The notes: generated from the letters alone by a model not told the origin. DNA of 64,000 bases from Fasciolopsis buskii (GCA_008360955.1 LUCM01004097.1:19630-83629), one strand, 5' to 3'; shown: positions 25,901-38,699, counted from the first letter of the stretch. Numbers and translations are program-made.

Positions 25901-25908
25901 CCAGGATA

Positions 25909-26979
25909 TCACTGGGCCACAAAATGGTGAATGCTAATAGATCTTTGTATATGCGGAAACAATTCATCCGATTTATAACCACCAGGTGAGACAGGACTAT
26001 TCAAACAACTAATTCTATCTACCCCAAATAATCCCTCTATATAAACAAGGTTCAGAATCAAGCCAAACCAAACTTCTAATAGCATTGTTTCACTTTGAGG
26101 GTGCAAAAGCCATTTCAACTGTTGCCTGACTGTCGTTCAGAAGACCGAGAAAAACTGTAAACTTATCCAAGTCTCCATACAATCTTCTTCATATTTCATC
26201 TCTGATAGTTTTCGCTCTGAGTAGGCATCAAGGTCATTGTTCTCACATTGGGTTAAGACTATCGTTGTTTTCACCTCACTGACAGAATTGGAAAGAGAAG
26301 GGTAAAATGGGGCATCCCTGATGATCAGTACTTCTGGTGATGAACTTGGGTGAAAGATAGCCGACACTGAGAACTCGGGTTTAGGTGCTTGAATTCACAG
26401 GTTTGATAGATGAGACAAATTTGTCTGGCACATCTTCGATGAGAGGCAGATCCACAGTATTGTCCACATGATTGAGTGGTACATTAATTAACGATTAGGG
26501 AAGAGAGAGATCCCTGCTGTTGCCAATGTGGATCCCAGAAATTTTGTTAACTTATTCTTTAATTATTTATCACTGTTCTTGCAGAAGGACTGATCTATCC
26601 TGTTTGGTCAGCCGCCTTACACATTTCGAAAAAGCCAGTGTGCCCGTGGATGATAATTTCTCATGGAGGGCTGGTATATTTACCCTAATTTTCCCACCTA
26701 CAGGCGCGAACAGACAGCCCGGTGTGACAAGGGGACAACTAAACTGAATTACGAAAATCTGCTCGATAGCCTTGGTAACGCTCGTGAGTGTCTCGATTGG
26801 CTGTCGGATTCCTTGACCATATTACTTACACTTAGCTTCAGTAGACCAGTACCAGTAAAACGGTCCGTAACCACTGCTGCTATTTCCGTGGGATATCCTA
26901 ATAACGACAGAGCACGATTATTTTTCAAACATCTGACAAGCTGACGACTCAGGATTTCGATTCTTTGTGTATGCGGCAT
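25909..26979 (-). pseudogene. Eroded coding-like tract, unidentified
   Basis: Three successive minus-strand open stretches look coding and lie in the same direction. These are 26979-26749 (RQLVRCLKNNRALSLLGYPT), 26367-26137 (SEVKTTIVLTQCENNDLDAY and SEMKYEEDCMETWISL) and 26118-25909 (QSETMLLEVWFG, VYIEGLFGVDRISCLNSPVS). Stops and frame changes separate them. This pattern fits either an old retroelement polyprotein or separate host exons. I see no catalytic motif that would decide, and the class is unknown. Confidence 0.25.
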
Positions 26980-27297
26980 CCAGGAAGAAGGAACTGCTAG
27001 CTCTTAGGAAAATGATTGTGATCGAACAGGTCCATCGTTTTTGTAGCATACATGACTTGCAGTCTAGTATGGCATTTGATTCTGAATGCAAGACATTTTC
27101 AGGTTGCGTTCGGTGTCCACTAGGCTTCGGGACACTTTAATTTGATAGCAAGTGCATCAAAAATTCTGAATAGAAATATTGTTGGTGATCACTGGTTAAA
27201 ATCGGCTGCACAGCATGAGCGACTTTCGTGATGTTGCGACCCCTGACTGGAGGAAAGCGAAAGCTACAATGGCCTAAAGCATGATCTGAGTCCACAG

Positions 27298-27405
27298 ATG
27301 CAGACCAAAAGCAATCGTATATTCGATCAATCCAAGCAAAGGATGACCGATAACAATGTGATTACATATTGTGTCCAAGGCTATGAAGGCTTACGAAGGG
27401 CGAAA
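27298..27405 (+). CDS. Candidate exon, product unknown
   Basis: A 36-codon frame is bounded by an acceptor (GAGTCCACAG before 27298) and a good GTGAGT donor after 27405, both in phase 0. The peptide includes SNRIFDQSKQRMTDNNVITY. Just upstream, 27220-27275 opens with MSDFRDVATPDWRKAKATMA in another frame. No domain is recognised and only one exon is defined. Confidence 0.28.
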
Positions 27406-27499
27406 GTGAGTCGAAAGTTCCTGTTCGTGGGAACAAGTAGTATCCAATATGACAGAGGGAGTAGTGAACAAAAAACAAAATAGAAAAACAACAGAGATG

Positions 27500-29780
27500 T
27501 ATTGACAGCCGGCCAAGTCATAGTATGGGAATAACGGATTTTAGGTAGTAGTCATTGTGATTACTTGTACGCGATAAACTACGAGACAATCCACCGATAC
27601 ATAGCAGTGGTTGCCGACTAGCCAAGTCAGGCAGATGTCTAATGTACTTCGCGTGACAAAGAGTGAGTGTGTTTGTGAATACACCGTTGCATAACACAGA
27701 TCACACTATCGAACTAAGCAACTTAGAAAGAATTTCTTCAGGCTAACGGGGAAATCAAGAGAGATCAAATACGCCAGAAAATAGTTACTCATTACTAAGA
27801 GCAAGTAAGCACTTGTAATGCGTGCAGGCATGCAAACTAGAAATTCATTTGATTAGTCCGTTGTGAAGTGTATATGAAAAGCGCATGTTTGACAGTATCA
27901 GTAGAGACAGTAGACTGTGGACGTTAGGACGTGCTTACATCGGTTTTTCACGGAATGGCGATCCCTCGGAAGAGGTTTCGATGGATTTGATGCTGATTCC
28001 ATGAAGCTTCTTGAGGAAACTACGGGAAGCAACAAGCAGAGCCGCAAACTAATTGCGCCTCATGCAAACCGGCAGAAAATGTTTGGGTGAACTAAGTGTA
28101 ATGCACCAGTTCTTTGGGAACAATAGAAAAATTGTCAGCAATCTACTCAGCACAGCAGTGAGTTTGATTTAGTCACTCCACGGCAGATTCTGTCGCGAAC
28201 TTTAACCTAAGCCAATCGAAGCCAACCCTTTATGATTTATACTTTAACAACAAGTGGATATGTAACGCGCACGGGGCCAGCATTCCTAACCCACTGGGCT
28301 TGTCACTCAGCGCGAACACTTACACAATCAGAATCAAGATGGCAGTGCACCGCCATCCTGTTACAGGGTTTACAAAGGCTTCTAGGTTCTTTCACGATTT
28401 AGTGGCGAAAGTTCACGGAAATAAGTTCTGATGTGACAGCATTTGTACACAGGCACTTAAGTGCACTTGAGAAATAGAATGGAACACAAGAACGAGCACT
28501 TTTAACCACGGGTTACCCTAAAGGGGTAAATACGGCACATTTTACGAGTAGTACTATATTTATGCATTTGTATATATGCGTATATATTTACACCGCATTC
28601 CTACCATTTCGTTATCAACTGTTGACTTTGTGTTGTGTTATTAAATACTACATATCTATCAATACAAAGTGGCTTTCGTTGCAGATAAAAGAAAGGCCAT
28701 TTTACCTTTTTACTCTTACTACCTCTGTGGATTGGGATAGTCACCCGGTTTCTCCGAACTTCTGCTCAAACAACTGAGACAATACAAAGAGATTTGATAT
28801 GCTCAGGTATAGGTCTATCAGTACACACTGGATGCGTACACAAATGGGGAGCGAGTTCATACCTCGTATTCTTGTGACATGATGTGGAGTGCTGTTAATG
28901 CGATTCCGGAAGAAATGACGGAAATGAATGCGAAAGACTGTAAACATTTCATTGTTATCGAACAGATTGCTTCATGTGATGCTCAGTCATTTTGACATCA
29001 TATGCGTTCCTGAGCGGGAATGAACCATATCGGGTAATTTGGGTAAAATCCCCAATAGCTCATTGGTGTTGCCTGGCCCGAGCGTGAATGATTCCGAGTC
29101 TGTAGCCACGGAAGGTATTTGGAAGTTAGTGATGATGAATATGTCTTCACTATGCATCATCAGTAAGCCCAGGGTGGACAAGCATTATTGGTGACATGGC
29201 GAAGGAATTTTGTCCACAATAAATTTGGATAAATAAAAGACTCCCGTTTCTAAAATTCATCAGCGATGCTTTCAATCACGTTGCGTAGGCATCAAAGCTG
29301 CACAGAACTTGTCAGTTTCATGGTAGTCCACTTTTTCTGAAAACGGTTATAGCTTGTATCGTATCAACAGTATGATGAAAGGTCGGTAGTTTCTAGCTGT
29401 AACGTTTGTGTATACATTCGTTTGTTGGACTGACTGAATACATTTCACTTACGATTTATTACTGAAAAGAATAATTTATTGCTTCATCACGCAATTTTTT
29501 ATCCCAGCGATTTTGACTGACTCGTAAGCCATTGGCAGGATCCTCGGAAGGAACCGACTTAACATAAGTTGGTCAGCCGTTGGTGGTAGTCCGCTTTTAC
29601 AGTTGGAGGACACGTCTATATACGGACATTTTATTTAGTCATTCTTGACTGTTATATGTGGATTGATGAATGATTCCTTTCTTCCAAAGTTCCCGGAAGA
29701 GCCCAACCGCAAACGACGATTTTCCGGCCAATCCTACGGATAATGCGCTAGTAAAACTCAGGTACGGAGCATTCGTTTTC
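27500..29780. other. Intergenic or intronic sequence without a supported gene
   Basis: I see no repeat family, splice-bounded frame or RNA gene that can be supported here. Confidence 0.45.
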
Positions 29781-29921
29781 CCTACCCACATTCAAAAAAC
29801 ATTAAAACTAGTGGAGATCTACCTGGTCTATTTTTAGTTGAAGAACAGACCTGCATTCTAGTGGACAAACTGAAGTGTGGAATCCTTAATGAACAATGGA
29901 ACTGAGACTGAAACGACTCAC

Positions 29922-30036
29922 CTGATAAATTGGAAATATACTTGAAGTTTTCTGTGGTCATAAGAAGTGGATGACATTGTTTCCTGTCGGGTACAGAAAA
30001 AAACTGGTAAAACTTTCCAGGAGTCTGACGAACCAT
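29922..30036 (-). CDS. Candidate exon, product unknown
   Basis: On the minus strand an ATG at 30036 in a CACAAATGG context opens 38 codons plus one base. They end at a strong donor (CAG|GTGAGT, donor at 29921). The peptide includes MVRQTPGKFYQFFSVPDRKQ and LLMTTENFKYISNLS. A second minus frame through the same bases is also open for 60 codons, and plus-strand frames overlap, so the reading is uncertain. The next exon was not located. Confidence 0.3.
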
Positions 30037-30840
30037 TTGTGAATATTTGATTCATTTTATACAGGTTCGGACTAGATATACACAATCTAATGCTAAAACG
30101 ATTTCCTGGGTTACAAAATTTCATCAGTCTGAATTATTCCGTTCTAGTCGAAACCTGGTAGACCAGGATGGAGATGGTGCAGCCCCGTGCAGCGTAAACA
30201 AAACTGTGCCGAGTTTTATGGACAACTCCATTAAACTTAAGAAACTGCATGTGGTCCCATTCGCTATGGTAATGCTGCCACACATATAGTTCATTTTGCT
30301 GGCTCAATTACAGCTAACTGTTCTTGAATCAAACCATTCATTTTCCAAGGGTCACTGACAGGGATACCTGTAGCAAGAGATACCACCTCAAGATCAGCAA
30401 GAAAGCTGTGACCCCTGGTGCAATGGAAACTATAGTCTGCCGTCTACAACTCCATGGGACTAATGTACACAGTAAAAGCAGGACACATTTAACTATACCA
30501 AGCAGCAGCTTAGTTCGAATAACGCTCGTTGCACCGGTAAATTTTCCGACTATTGCTGAAAGATTTCTCTTAAATCGGTCACAACATTCCATCTATTGTT
30601 TTAAGCCTAAATTTCACTCTGTCTGTGATAACAATGAAGGAGAACACGAAGGGAAAAGAAACAGTATGCAAGATTCATCACCCAAGTTTGTTCCTCCGTC
30701 CTCCGTCTACTCGTGATCGGTTGTCCGGTCCATCCTTACCCTGTGGACTTTGTACCCCTTGGCCCGAAGCACTGAGTCGACTAGCGGAATTATTCCACAA
30801 AACTTTGGCCAATGCCGATATATATATAAAGAGAGACATC

Positions 30841-31226
30841 AAGTAGTGAGCAAAACTTGGCCGGGAACACACGACGGGTTTCGCAGTTATTGTCGCTCGT
30901 GAGGTATGTGTATCCGGTGCTCTCTTGTCCAAACATGCACATACTTGTACACTGCGAATTGATATGTCTTAACAGAATCGAATGTGTAGCATGAGGAGTG
31001 TGCATGGAAGCTGTTCGTGGGAGAGTGCACAGAAGAAGCAGAACTGTGATTCGTTGATAATTGTTTGTGAGTTGGGCTGAGCCAACGTTAGGAACGAGGG
31101 CAGAATGCCCAGAATATACTTATGTGTATATAGAAGCAGGAAGTAGTATCTGGATGCGTAAACAAAATTTGCCCAGGAGCACACGACGGGTTTCGCGGTT
31201 ATTGTCGCTCGTCAGGTATGCGTACC
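30841..31226 (+). repeat. Pair of direct repeats about 75 nt long, offset 300 bp
   Basis: The segment at 30841-30915 recurs at 31141-31226. Both begin AAGTAGT, then share CACACGACGGGTTTCGC, then GTTATTGTCGCTCGT, then AGGTATG and a GTATCCG/GTACCCG end. The second copy has about 11 extra bases near its start. Both are preceded by TATATA/AGA-rich sequence. The 225 bp between them show no clear internal match. Confidence 0.75.
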
Positions 31227-31228
31227 CG

Positions 31229-31262
31229 TACATATATATATATGGTATATATATGTATATAC
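31229..31262. repeat. Interrupted AT microsatellite
   Basis: ATATAT runs broken by GG and GT directly follow the second direct-repeat copy. Confidence 0.85.
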
Positions 31263-31734
31263 CAAAATGGAGCAGGATGATCTGAGGACCGCGTAACCCA
31301 ATGGGTTACGATAGGGTTGAAAATCGTGGATGTCCAGAATGGCGACCACATTGTATGAAGAACTGAATAAGCCGTTTTTCAAGTATTTGGCTTTAAACAA
31401 CCAAACGGAGCACTCTGAATTATTCATTGTCCATCTTCGAAACTTTGTCAGCAATTACGAGGTCGCGAAAGCACATTAGAGCTTGTAGGAAATCACCTAA
31501 AGTGTATATCAGCAGCCCTCAAACTGCGACTTCAAACCTGGGACAACTGGTTATGCGTCGAATCTTCCAGCCACTGTTTCCGGCCGGGTAGTTTGTCGGA
31601 GGTTCGTTAAACGTCATCATATGACAATATTTATTTGTCGTCGATTTGCAAAGCCATGGGGCTACTCCGTACAGTGATCCACTTCGATAGGCAAACGAAT
31701 TCAATACAAACAGTAAACTTTGAGCACGACTTAC

Positions 31735-31916
31735 AGGTCTTGGCCGGATGTCTGAGGCGTTCGGCTCACAATCATTAGCCCCTGGTTGGGACAAGAATTC
31801 GGGCACCATGGATGTGCATTCCTTAATAAGAATGGAACAAGTGTATTGTTTCTTCATGGTTTCCCGGACCTCTGGTAGAGTGTAATGAAATGAGTTATGA
31901 ACCATGAAATTTGGTA
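31735..31916 (-). CDS. Candidate internal exon, product unknown
   Basis: The minus-strand exon starts after a TTGTTGGCAG acceptor and ends at a strong GTAAGT donor: two leading bases plus 60 codons. The peptide includes NFMVHNSFHYTLPEVRETMK, CSILIKECTSMVPEFLSQPG and NDCEPNASDIRPRP. The composition (E, K, P and C, purine-rich first codon positions) is more coding-like than most frames here. The open frame continues past the donor to 31519, but that part looks less coding. No domain is recognised. Confidence 0.42.
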
Positions 31917-33641
31917 CTGCCAACAATGATCAAAAAGGCATCCTGCATATGACTGACATTACTGCTAGTTAATAAATGCTCTCTCAATGGTAAAAACTGC
32001 TTACAACAAGAAGTCGAGAAACTCGGAGTAACTAAGAGTATCGCTCCCGTGAATTTGTCCTCCGTAATCCCCTGAATAGTAAATGGGAGACAAAAACGAC
32101 GGTTAGAGGTTAGTTCTTCTAACCCCTGAGCTGCCTCGGCGGTAGCCAGAACATCTCACGACTGTGTGTATTCCACTCAGTGGGGACACGTAAACAAACA
32201 AGATAATAACCACGAAAAATTCTGCGGATGTGTTTTATGAAATTATTAGTTTCAATCCTAATCTAGTTTGACTAGGTCACAGTTAAATGTTGTCATTACT
32301 TTTGTCGGGAGCATTAAACTGTATCTCTTGATCTTACTATCCAAATAAGTTACGTATTAAAAGAAACGCTCACGTCTAGTCGAATTGTTTTCCATACAGA
32401 ACTCCTAAAATAATTCGCGAGACCATATTATTTCTGTCGCGTTTTAGAACAAAATCTTAGTTGCATATCATTAAAGACGTTTACCCCCTCCCCTCAAGAT
32501 ACAGGACATCAAATTAAAACTTCCTTAAAATTCGGATTACCAAAAAAGAACGAAATTGGTGTGCTATTTTGAGTAGGCACCTGAACAAAATTAGCAAACG
32601 GAAACCAACGTTCTCGTTTGCCTTGTTTTCAGGAGGTGAACTGAAGGGGAATTCCGCACCTAATCTGCGTGACAGGAAACCGCTTGTCCTTCAGAGGCGC
32701 AACTATCGACATCCCGGAAAACATGTGTACTTCGTTACTCTATTAAATGAGGGAAAGCACGTATCTGTCGGTTCTTTGAGGATATTCACATACAATTAGG
32801 CTTAAATTTTCAACAACTTTGCTGCTAGCAGGCATTACGGGAATTTCAATGAGCCAGCCACCTCTGATTCACTACTTTTGTTCGTCAAGAAGAGTTTTTT
32901 TCTTCTCTCAAAAGCCTTATCATAGTGTGACCTGATTAGTCACCATTACGGTTACACGAATGTGTCTCTAAAACCAGGTGTTGATGAAGTTGCTATGGGG
33001 AAAAGGGTTTACCGGCAGAACCAGGAGATTTGCTTGTTTGCTTGCTTGTTATGTTTTGTTTCTGTGCTTCATATTTGATTTTAGTCCCTCTTCTTTCGCT
33101 TTCGTTTTACTATTTCAATTTTCCATGTTTCGATAAATATTTTTAACTGGATGACAAAAATGCCTGGAGAAAGCATTCCCGATTAATATGGTCATCTTTA
33201 CAAGAAGTCGTTTAAAATGCCTTGGGAACTGACCTTCACATTGACTACACCCCAATTCTTACTTGTGGAAGTCTCACGAAAGGGGAGCATTTGTTTTCCG
33301 TTGTGACCGTTGTTCTGCCCAACTGGAATGGCTTGGACTCAGCCTAATGGCCTGCCTTCTCAGCTCAGCTAGACCAGTCAAGTGCACGCAAAAGGGGACA
33401 CACACAGATTTACTGTCCGATCCGTCGGCACAGTTGCTTTAGTCTGCCGGTTTCAGTCGGCATATGGATTTTGTGGGGGCAAACAAACGGTTTCTGTTCA
33501 GGCGATCTTCAGTATTTTCTGTGTTTTGCTTTCGTCGGTCAGGCAAGGTTAACCTTGGGGAAGGTGACACAAGGCCCGAACGTGTTGGTTTTTCCTCTTT
33601 GTAGTATGTTCCACATACGGATGGAAATTTTGTTCATCCAT

Positions 33642-34648
33642 TCATATGTGAAACACTGCTGAAAATAAAGGGATGCATTTTGCATGCCCAATATTTCTGT
33701 TATTTGCAACGTAAGGGTCCTCGATAAAAAACAGTAAAACTCTGCCCTTTTCTCGGATTCATCCGGCTCAACAAGTACCTCCCATAGTACCTCTGAACTG
33801 AACACCGAATTCCCAATCCCCAACTTCTAGTTTGAAAGAACCTGCTAAAACATACTTTTGCCTATAAGGTTGCCTGACCAATGAACACATTGGGATGGAA
33901 GCGATCCGAATACAAGTGGCATCTAGGTTTAGAATTCGGCAAGTATTCACCGGTAATCTTGACACATGTATGTACAAATGTATCAATAGAGGTAGGCGAT
34001 AAACGGGGATTCTCATTCGTCATATTGTCTGTGAAATTCCGCATATCTAACTCTGCTATCATTGTAAATAATTGGAAAACACTTCAACGCCGAATTGCTG
34101 GTGCTGCTGTCGTTGTTGCTAGTTCGCAAAGTACCAAATTTACAACGGTGATTAGTTGTTTTTTGCACACTATCATTTACCTAAGCTCACTGTTTCGCCC
34201 CGCCCAGGGTTTTACCTCACCAATTCCGTAGTTCTAAAGACATTTCGATTAGCACCGATGTTTAATGTAACATTCGATTTTTACTCGAATGTCTCAGTCA
34301 GTTGATACAGTACCCCATAATGTGCGTGCACTATTCATCAGTCGATGTGCGCAAATGATGTTCCCTTTATGAAGACACTTCTAGCTATTTGGGTGACATT
34401 AGGTTTCCACTGGAAGAGTGTCGGTCTTCTTGGTTGGACAGGACATCCAAATCGTCCAAAGGACTTCAACATAGGAGATGTTGATGCCATACTCAGCCAG
34501 ATTGTTTTTGCAGGACGATGACTAAAATTCATATGTACGAATGATTCTGCAAAGAATCGCAGCTTTGATCCCATATTTGTAAACTGTAGTTTTTCTTCCT
34601 CTTCAGCTATGAAAAGCTCTACGGCCCATAGTACCACCGACAAGCAAA
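33642..34648 (-). CDS. Candidate spliced gene with 37- and 39-nt introns, product unknown
   Basis: Reading the minus strand, the exons are 34648 to about 34365 or 34338, 34062 (or 34055)-33879, 33841-33791 and 33751-33642. The first follows a GATGAATTACTTCCAG acceptor and reads AVELFIAEEEEKLQFTNMGS and HRPAKTIWLSMASTSP. The second reads ELDMRNFTDNMTNENPRLSP and YLPNSKPRCHLYSDRFHP. A 37-nt intron (33878-33842) leads to FKLEVGDWEFGVQFR. A 39-nt intron (33790-33752) leads to KGRVLLFFIEDPYVANNRNI, ending at a TGA. All three later exons agree in phase; the link from the first exon (possible donor A|GTGTCT) is less secure. The alternating hydrophobic FKLEVGDWEFGVQF stretch suggests beta strands. 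I do not recognise the family. Confidence 0.45.
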
Positions 34649-35039
34649 CTGGAAGTAATTCATCGGTACAATCCTTTTTTTCTCATTCTGTTGATTGACT
34701 ATAGTGGTGTGAATATCGTGAAAACATGGTTGCAAACCGTTCCAATTTTGATGTCCTCTTATTTTGATATGAATCTGATTGAGCTGACCACGTGACCAAG
34801 TGAATTGGATTCATCCTCAGAGTGTTTATTCGCACAGAAGGCAAATCAAACTCACCGCACAAATCTATCGATTCTCGTCTCTTTTCCGATTCTCATGACT
34901 GCTTTTTGAAACAAAGGCCATGAAACCTCACTTATTTGCCACGTCGTGTGTTCAAAGGCAGTGCATAAAAGTAGTATTGTTTTCCAAACATGGATAGCAA
35001 TTAAATCCCTTTCTATTCTTTCAAAAACAAATAGCATCT

Positions 35040-37950
35040 ACTTTGTTTATGTTGGTCATTTGCCCTAGTTTATAACTGGATTTGATTGAAATGCTAATAA
35101 ACTGTGCGCAGAAATTTCCCGTAACAATGCAACTCAAACTTCACGAAATCGGGGCCTCTCCAATTTCAGAAAAAATGTTTGTCGGAAATAGAAGCAAGTT
35201 GAACGAACAGAAGAAATCCAACTCGAGTCTCTACGATTAGGACAACTAACGCATACTTTTGTTACTTGGTGTCAGTCGTTTTTTGGACATCTTGATATCC
35301 GTCTCTATGTTGAGAGTAAACTAGAACATTTTAAATGCGATCCCGTGATATTACTTTCTGCCGCACTGATTTAGTCAATGGTAACTGCTTGTGAGTTCGA
35401 GTTTCATTGTGGCCGAACAGAGTCGTATCGGGTCAGTTTACATCTGTTCGACTGCTAGTTTAACACCACACCCGCTTATGAATCCATACTGGTGGTTGAT
35501 TATTGATTCATGCGAGAATCGTGAGCTGGTAGACTGATCACGAAAAGTTTATTTTTATTCAAGCCGTGTGCTTTGATAATCGCGACCGATAATTAATGGT
35601 TTATGGCTGAATTGTCTGAATACTTGACGGCTTTGCCTTTAGACTCGTCTAGGAGTGCGAACAAACGGAACACCGAGTTCTGAGTGGCTTTCAGTGACGG
35701 GTTAATGTCCTACGGATGTCACAGACTTTCACAAAATTAACTAGGGAGGAACTGAGAGTAATGTTTCAAAACGAGACAAATTAAATACAGAAAAACATGC
35801 TACGGTTCTTTAGTACCTAAACTGTTGTGTTCCCTATGGGTTTTTACTTTTGCGCTGAAGTTTTTCCCTAGAGTTCAAAGCTAACCAGAAAAATCGCCTA
35901 TTGATTACTCGATTATCGTTCGTTTCCCCGGGAACCTAGTTAAACAACTAGCGCAAAATTACCGTTGTTTCCGAGTAAATCACTGGTACCGGTGGCCTGA
36001 TCGGACCCTAGACATACTAGCTAACGAATTTACTAGTTCACACAATATGCTTGTTCTCCCGTATTGTCGTTTATCGAGTATCAGCTGTTTCCAGTGGATT
36101 CAAACTCACATATTTCGCACCAAATGATTGAAAATACCACCACAAAATGATAATCTCGGAGCAACCACGTTGGTTAACGTATTGGGAATTCAAAGATCGC
36201 TTTACACGGGGAACGGTTGGGATAAAGTTTATAACGTCGGTCGCCTCGTAGGACATAAGAGTATCTAACACGAAATCATACTCAAACAAATACTCCGGCC
36301 AGACAAACAGATGTGCAAATCGATAATGCCAAATGCAACTTTGTCTGGTCCAGACTGGCTAGTAGATGGATGAAGTTTACTTGGGAAGCTGACAAGTGTA
36401 GATAATAGCGAGAGACCGAAAAGGGGCAGAAGACCAGGTCGCTGGACTACATGCGCACAGTTCATGTACAGTCCGACTTGCTGACTTCTGTCATAATTGG
36501 CGCAGTTTGTCAAAACATTGAACCCATCAAACTTCTCGACAGGTGAGCACAGTTTTCAGTCTATGACTGGTGGAATTAAGAAAGATTTTCGTGCACCAGA
36601 ATGGAAACCAGTAGGTGCTAATATGTTTTTCAGTGGAAAATTGTAACAGGTTCCGATAGCGAATGATGTTGATTGTGATAATCGAAAGACAATTGTTTGT
36701 TCTGAAATGGACATTCCTTGAGCATTGCAGTGTACACCGCGTGTCAAACAAATCTACATTCCAAAAATTGTTTTTTAATCATAGTAATATAACCGTAGAG
36801 AATATGATCCATCCCAAGTGTGATCTTATCCCCTCAGGTCTTGGGCCGTATTCGGTCCCATGTTTCCTTTACCGGAGAGGCAACGTCGACATGAATATTT
36901 TGGGCGTCCGAAAAATGGATCACGCAGAACACCGGAATACTCCACTGGCTACTCGACAGATTTTGTTTGCGTGAATTTTCGTGTGATAATTATCCGTTAC
37001 TCGAGATGTTGCGCTTGAGGATCGAAAAACTAACCGGTAATTAGCATGTTTGTTTCAGTACGCTGAGGAGATCATGGGACCGATAAAATGGAAAATCAGA
37101 TACGGAATAAATTTACTAATTTTAACTGCTTTATAAAAGAAACCTTTCAGCCAATCGCACTTAGGACTGTGCCATATCAGGCCACTGTGGAAATACAGTT
37201 CCAGAATACCATTCATGTCTCTGTTATTCATCCATAAAACTTTGCGTGACCAGGTCGTTTATTGTAGGCATCAACTTGGGACTTCTGAGCGAATTATTTC
37301 GCCCGGTGAATCTTAATCGATTTTAGATGCATGAGATTCATTTGGGATTCAGGATTGTTTGCAATCACTGGCAATCAGATAAAACACAAACCAATAGCCC
37401 TTCATTAAATCTGAAAATTCGGGGTAAATGTGAACAGACGAGGGGGTTGGTGCACGTGTGAATTCCTGTTGGGAATCAACAAATGGAATAAATTGCTTCA
37501 TTTTTTGGGCAATCTCACCTAATTTGGAAGACATTTGAAATAGTGTGATCCATACATTGAAATTTGGACATTTCCTTCCCCGTAACATAGCAGTTCGTTT
37601 GTTCGTAGACTGGCGTTGAGCTCTGCAACCCAATGGGCTATACTACACGCACAGCACATGACAGGTAATCAATTTGAGGCTATCATGTTCTTGCCGGAGA
37701 GCTTGTTCCCGTTTAGTTGCTTCCAAAGTGATTATGCACTACCTCCGCCGGATGTCGTGAGTCCGTAGTGGACAAACAGAAAACAATATGGACAACACCG
37801 TCACAGAACCATGTGAAATGCGGATTCATACGAAAACTTTTTAATTTCTTGAACAAAAGGAGGACAAACGTTATTTTGTTTCCCGTACAATTTAGTGTTT
37901 TGGATGCAGTAATAAACCAGTTTTGTATCAATGCACCAATTCGGTACTCG
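35040..37950. other. Intergenic or intronic sequence without a supported gene
   Basis: Several overlapping open frames occur on both strands (for example 36527-36974), which argues against any one being real. No repeats, tRNA-like boxes or microsatellites were noticed. Confidence 0.45.
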
Positions 37951-37954
37951 GGAT

Positions 37955-38283
37955 TTATAACGTTTGTGGTTGGTTTTCATCACACAAGCCGTTCGGTATC
38001 ATCATGCTAAGATGATTATCAATATTTCGTGTGAAACCTTCGTCGTACGTTTTATAAATGGCGCTTTGTTCTAATTTGTTTTGTTGAATTGGGTCTGGCC
38101 AGCTTTCGTATTCCAAAAGCGGGAAGTAAAGTGAACGCCACGTGTTGTTCGATGTTCCAGACTGAAAACGTTTATTGATGAAAGCCATCTCTACATTGCC
38201 ATTTTGTTGTGAAATCCGAGACCGCATGGCTCGTGCCGCGACGCTCAAATGTTCTTCCCCGAAAAGTTGACAGCACCCATCTT
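37955..38283 (-). CDS. Candidate exon, about 108 codons, product unknown
   Basis: The minus frame is open from just after a TGA near 38290 to a TAA at 37957-37955. It reads GEEHLSVAARAMRSRISQQN, NVEMAFINKRFQSGTSNNTW, PLLEYESWPDPIQQNK and YKTYDEGFTRNIDNHL. It is rich in E, N, Q, D, K and R, and G or A starts well over half the codons. Both suggest coding. A GTGTGAAAAG acceptor could define the 5' edge (weak). No strong donor precedes the stop, so it may be a terminal exon. No homology is recognised. Confidence 0.4.
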
Positions 38284-38405
38284 TTCACACGGACCGTGTC
38301 AAGTTAGCCGTAAGTGTCCCGCTCTCGTGGATCGTTTGATAAATTAAGTACCCAAAGAACGAAAACGTGGCGACAGCATTGCAATGAACTACGCAATTGT
38401 GAGAA

Positions 38406-38560
38406 ATGTCGGATTTGGTTAATGGCAAAGTCAAACATTGGGGTAACGAGAAGGCGCCCGAAAATCTGGCAGAGAGGAAAACAGCATCAAGTTGCGTTAA
38501 TATGTGGACATTTGTCTACAACGCAGGGATGCAGATAGAAGTAACAGCGAACTCTCATTG
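38406..38560 (+). CDS. Weak coding-like segment, product unknown
   Basis: An ATG at 38406 opens MSDLVNGKVKHWGNEKAPEN followed by LAERKTASSCVNMWTFVYNA. The first-codon-position base mix is G-rich, as in coding DNA. The later part of the frame (to 38660) loses that character. It begins about 120 bp from the exon candidate on the opposite strand. There are no clear splice sites. Confidence 0.22.
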
Positions 38561-38699
38561 CCAACATCACGGGCAACTACTTACCATGCAGCCTTGCTAT
38601 ATTGTATTCAACAAACCACTACTTATTATGTCACATTGCTGTGCATCTTCAACTCTTTGATACCCACGGTATCTCATCAAGTATCTGACAATGGTACAA

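Noticed and set aside
30324..30716. 130-codon plus ORF
   Set aside because: The minus strand is open over most of the same bases and reads as a leucine-rich frame; neither has splice support or a recognisable motif.
33539..33823. 94-codon minus ORF as a single exon, or a 35-codon exon at 33658-33554
   Set aside because: A different frame through the same bases joins in phase to upstream exons through 37- and 39-nt introns and explains the region better.
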